Part shown: positions 5,923-7,886 of the stretch, piece by piece
Layout of the letters: each line of letters begins with the position of its first letter
Position numbering within the stretch: position 1 is the stretch's first letter
NCBI GenBank assembly: GCA_965369325.1
Contig: CBDUQI010000246.1
Coordinates: forward strand, 1 to 7,886
Direction of reading: 5' to 3'
DNA: 7,886 nucleotides
Source of the DNA: CBDUQI01 sp965369325
GTDB taxonomy: Bacteria; Pseudomonadota; Gammaproteobacteria; Steroidobacterales; JBCBZW01
The notes under the pieces: model-generated
The model's database searches: none
What the model was told of the DNA's origin: nothing
The model's input: only the letters and a program-made list of their open reading frames with translations
Translations under genes and position numbers: made by a program

Positions 5923-7886
5923 TCAATAAATGTTTGAACCTTCGCGCAGAATCTTCGGTGTGATGAAGATCAGCAGCTCGGATTTGTTAGAGATGCGCTG
6001 GGTGGTCGAGAAGAGTTTGCCCAAGCCGGGGATATCACCAAGGAACGGGACCTTACTGGAGACTTCCCGCCGTTCGGTTTCGTAAATACCGCCCAAAACC
6101 ACGGTTTCGCCATTGTTGACCAGCACCTGGGTGATTACCTCTCGGGTGTCGATGCTCGGGACGAAACCGCCAGTCGCGCTTGCGACCTCCTCGCCGACGC
6201 TGTCTTGGCTGACCTCCAGGTCCATGATGATCCGATCGTCCGGAGTGATCAGTGGCACAACTTTCAGGAGCAGCACAGCTTCTTTGAACTGCGTCGTGGT
6301 GGCACCGCTGGAGGCGGCCTCCTGGAACGGGATTTCCACACCCTGCTTAATCGTGGCTTCTTTTTGATTGGCCGTAATTACGCGCGGGGTGGAGACGATT
6401 TCGCCTCGCCCTTCGGCCTGCAGCGCGCTCAGTTCCAGATCCAGCAGATAGTCCGAATCCAGAATGGCTAATCCAAAGCGTCCGGCGGGGTTGGCCACCG
6501 GGAGATTGACATTAAAACGGTCATCCTGCGCGGGAATCTGTACCGGGAATTGGGTGCCGTTGGTGCCCAGGTTGCCAATGGCCGAATTGACGATGGTGTC
6601 GTTGCCTGCGGCCGAGCCGGTGATGGAGATCAGGCCATCGCTGGAGTTCTCGTCAATGCCGGTATAGCCCATGCGCACACCCAGCTCACGGCTGAAGTCG
6701 TCGTTCACGATGACAATGCGCGATTCAATCAGCACCTGGCGCACCGGGATGTCCAGTGTGCGCACCAGCCGGCGTACCTCGGCCAACTTGTCGGAGGTAT
6801 CGTTGACCAGCAGCGTGTTGGTGCGTTCGTCCAGTCCGATACTGCCACGGTCGGAGAGCAGCGAGTTGGATTCCCCACCCCGGATCAGCGTGGCCAGATC
6901 GGAGGCCTTGGCATAGTTCACCTGAATGAACTCCGAGCGTAGCGGGGCCAGTGTGCGCAACTGCGCCCGGGCTTCGGCTTCACGCCGCTCGCGATTGGCA
7001 ATTTCTTCGGCCGGCGCGACGATAATCACGTTATCGTTCTTGCGCATATCCAGGCCTTTGGTGCGCAGTACGATGTCCAGCGCCTGATCCCAGGGCACGT
7101 TCTGCAAACGCAGGGTGACGTTACCGGCCACGGTGTCGCTGACCACAATGTTCTGCTGGCTGACGTCGGCTAGCAGTTGCAGTACGGCACGGGTCTCGAT
7201 GTCCTGGAAATTAAGATTCAGGCGTTCGCCAGTAAACTGGTTGGCCTGCTCTTCCTCAAGCAGCGCCAGCTGCTCCTGGGTGAGCGGTTTCAGCTCGACC
7301 GTGAAAACGGTGTCTGACTGATAGGCGATCTGCTCGAAGTCGCCAAAGCCAGTAATGACCACACGCGCGTCGTTGTTAGACTGCATAGCGTCGATGGTTT
7401 TCACCGGCGTCGCGAAATCCAGCACATCCAGACGGCGCAGCAGCTCGGCCCGCAGCGGCGCATCTTTAAACACAGCGATTACCTGGTCGCCTTCCTGGCG
7501 TAGATCAACCACCGTTTGCGGGTCGCTCAGAGTAACGATGATGCGTCCGGCACCATCTTCTCCGCGACGAAAATCAATATTCTCGATAACCTTGGAGACT
7601 GCCGCGTAACTGGGTGCGCTGGACGCCAGCGCCGGTGCCGGCCCGAAGGTGCCGCTGGAACCGGAATCGGCGGCCGCCACGTTGCCGCTGCCCAATGTAA
7701 TCAGCACGTGATTGCCTTCAGTATCAATCTCGTAAGGCACCAGCGTATCCATGTTGAGGACCACGCGGGTGCGCCCACTGGCCTCGGCCATCAACACGGT
7801 GCGCAGCGAGCCGATGCCAATGTCGCGCTTGCGCGAGCCAGTGGCCAGCCCGGTACCGGGCAGATCGATGGCAATACGCGCCGGAT
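5923..7886 (-). CDS. pilQ: Type IV pilus secretin PilQ (5' end outside window)
   Basis: Outer-membrane secretin ring through which type IV pili extend and retract. The frame is open to the window edge, giving 653 C-terminal residues; the signal peptide and start lie outside. In fragment numbering, an AMIN domain begins at the edge (PARIAIDLPGTG, 1-12). A Ser/Ala/Gly-rich linker (about 65-96) leads to a second AMIN domain (about 98-200, from VIENIDFRRG). The STN/N0 domain (about 218-292) includes LNLNFQDIETRAVLQLLADV, and a secretin NHR/N1 domain follows (about 316-384). After a Gly/Asn-rich loop comes the C-terminal secretin domain (about 460-647), with VPFLGDIPGLGKLF (612-625) and ELLIFITPKIL. 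An internal GTG at 7797 reads as a start, but the AMIN sequence continues in frame upstream, so it is only a valine codon. PilQ usually works with PilM, N, O and P from an upstream operon, expected just beyond the window. The stop is TGA. Confidence 0.97.
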   Translation of the reverse strand, partial: PARIAIDLPGTGLATGSRKRDIGIGSLRTVLMAEASGRTRVVLNMDTLVPYEIDTEGNHVLITLGSGNVAAADSGSSGTFGPAPALASSAPSYAAVSKVIENIDFRRGEDGAGRIIVTLSDPQTVVDLRQEGDQVIAVFKDAPLRAELLRRLDVLDFATPVKTIDAMQSNNDARVVITGFGDFEQIAYQSDTVFTVELKPLTQEQLALLEEEQANQFTGERLNLNFQDIETRAVLQLLADVSQQNIVVSDTVAGNVTLRLQNVPWDQALDIVLRTKGLDMRKNDNVIIVAPAEEIANRERREAEARAQLRTLAPLRSEFIQVNYAKASDLATLIRGGESNSLLSDRGSIGLDERTNTLLVNDTSDKLAEVRRLVRTLDIPVRQVLIESRIVIVNDDFSRELGVRMGYTGIDENSSDGLISITGSAAGNDTIVNSAIGNLGTNGTQFPVQIPAQDDRFNVNLPVANPAGRFGLAILDSDYLLDLELSALQAEGRGEIVSTPRVITANQKEATIKQGVEIPFQEAASSGATTTQFKEAVLLLKVVPLITPDDRIIMDLEVSQDSVGEEVASATGGFVPSIDTREVITQVLVNNGETVVLGGIYETERREVSSKVPFLGDIPGLGKLFSTTQRISNKSELLIFITPKILREGSNIY

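Noticed and set aside
5864..5926. Alternative TTG start that would lengthen the lipoprotein by 21 residues and overlap the pilQ stop
   Set aside because: It would put an Arg-rich segment before the signal peptide, while the ATG at 5863 has a good ribosome site and a standard signal-peptide beginning.
7795..7797. GTG taken as the start of pilQ
   Set aside because: The frame stays open to the window edge and the upstream residues (PARIAIDLPGTG onward) fit the AMIN domain, so this is an internal valine.
1..7886. A new defence or otherwise undescribed multi-gene system, or a CRISPR array
   Set aside because: Five of the six genes are standard housekeeping or pilus genes in a familiar order, no regularly spaced repeats exist, and the sixth is a lone Ig-domain lipoprotein.

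Overview
The window is a single block of chromosomal genes, all on the minus strand, so they are transcribed from high to low coordinates. Read in that direction the order is pilQ (5' end cut by the window edge), an outer-membrane-type lipoprotein made of Ig-like domains, aroK, aroB, a dGTPase-like HD hydrolase (dgt) and pyrF. The protein families, the fairly GC-rich sequence and the pilQ-aroK-aroB linkage (known from the pilMNOPQ-aroKB arrangement of pseudomonads and relatives) suggest a Gammaproteobacterium, or less likely a Betaproteobacterium. I cannot name a genus.

Region by region: 7886-5923 encodes the last 653 residues of the type IV pilus secretin PilQ. After a 59-bp gap holding a perfect 7-1-7 palindrome, 5863-3923 encodes a 646-residue lipoprotein with a signal peptide, a Gly/Pro-rich spacer, about four invasin/intimin-like (Big_1-type) domains and a distinct C-terminal module with an EF-hand-like calcium loop. 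A 263-bp noncoding gap follows (3922-3660). It contains a strong hairpin just after the lipoprotein stop, a G/C-rich stretch, a candidate promoter for aroK and two short perfect palindromes. Then come aroK (3659-3141), aroB (3120-2038, 20 bp later) and dgt (2045-849, overlapping the aroB stop by 8 bp), a tightly packed operon. pyrF (777-31) follows after 71 bp that contain a good -10-like hexamer. Positions 1-30 hold nothing I can identify.

Functionally there are two parts. The upstream part is cell-surface: the outer-membrane pore for type IV pili and an Ig-domain lipoprotein that may act at the same surface. The downstream part is housekeeping: shikimate kinase and 3-dehydroquinate synthase (aromatic amino acid precursors), a dNTP triphosphohydrolase, and OMP decarboxylase (last step of UMP synthesis). 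The only unusual item is the lipoprotein lying between pilQ and aroK. I see no mobile element, CRISPR array, RNA gene or clear defence system.
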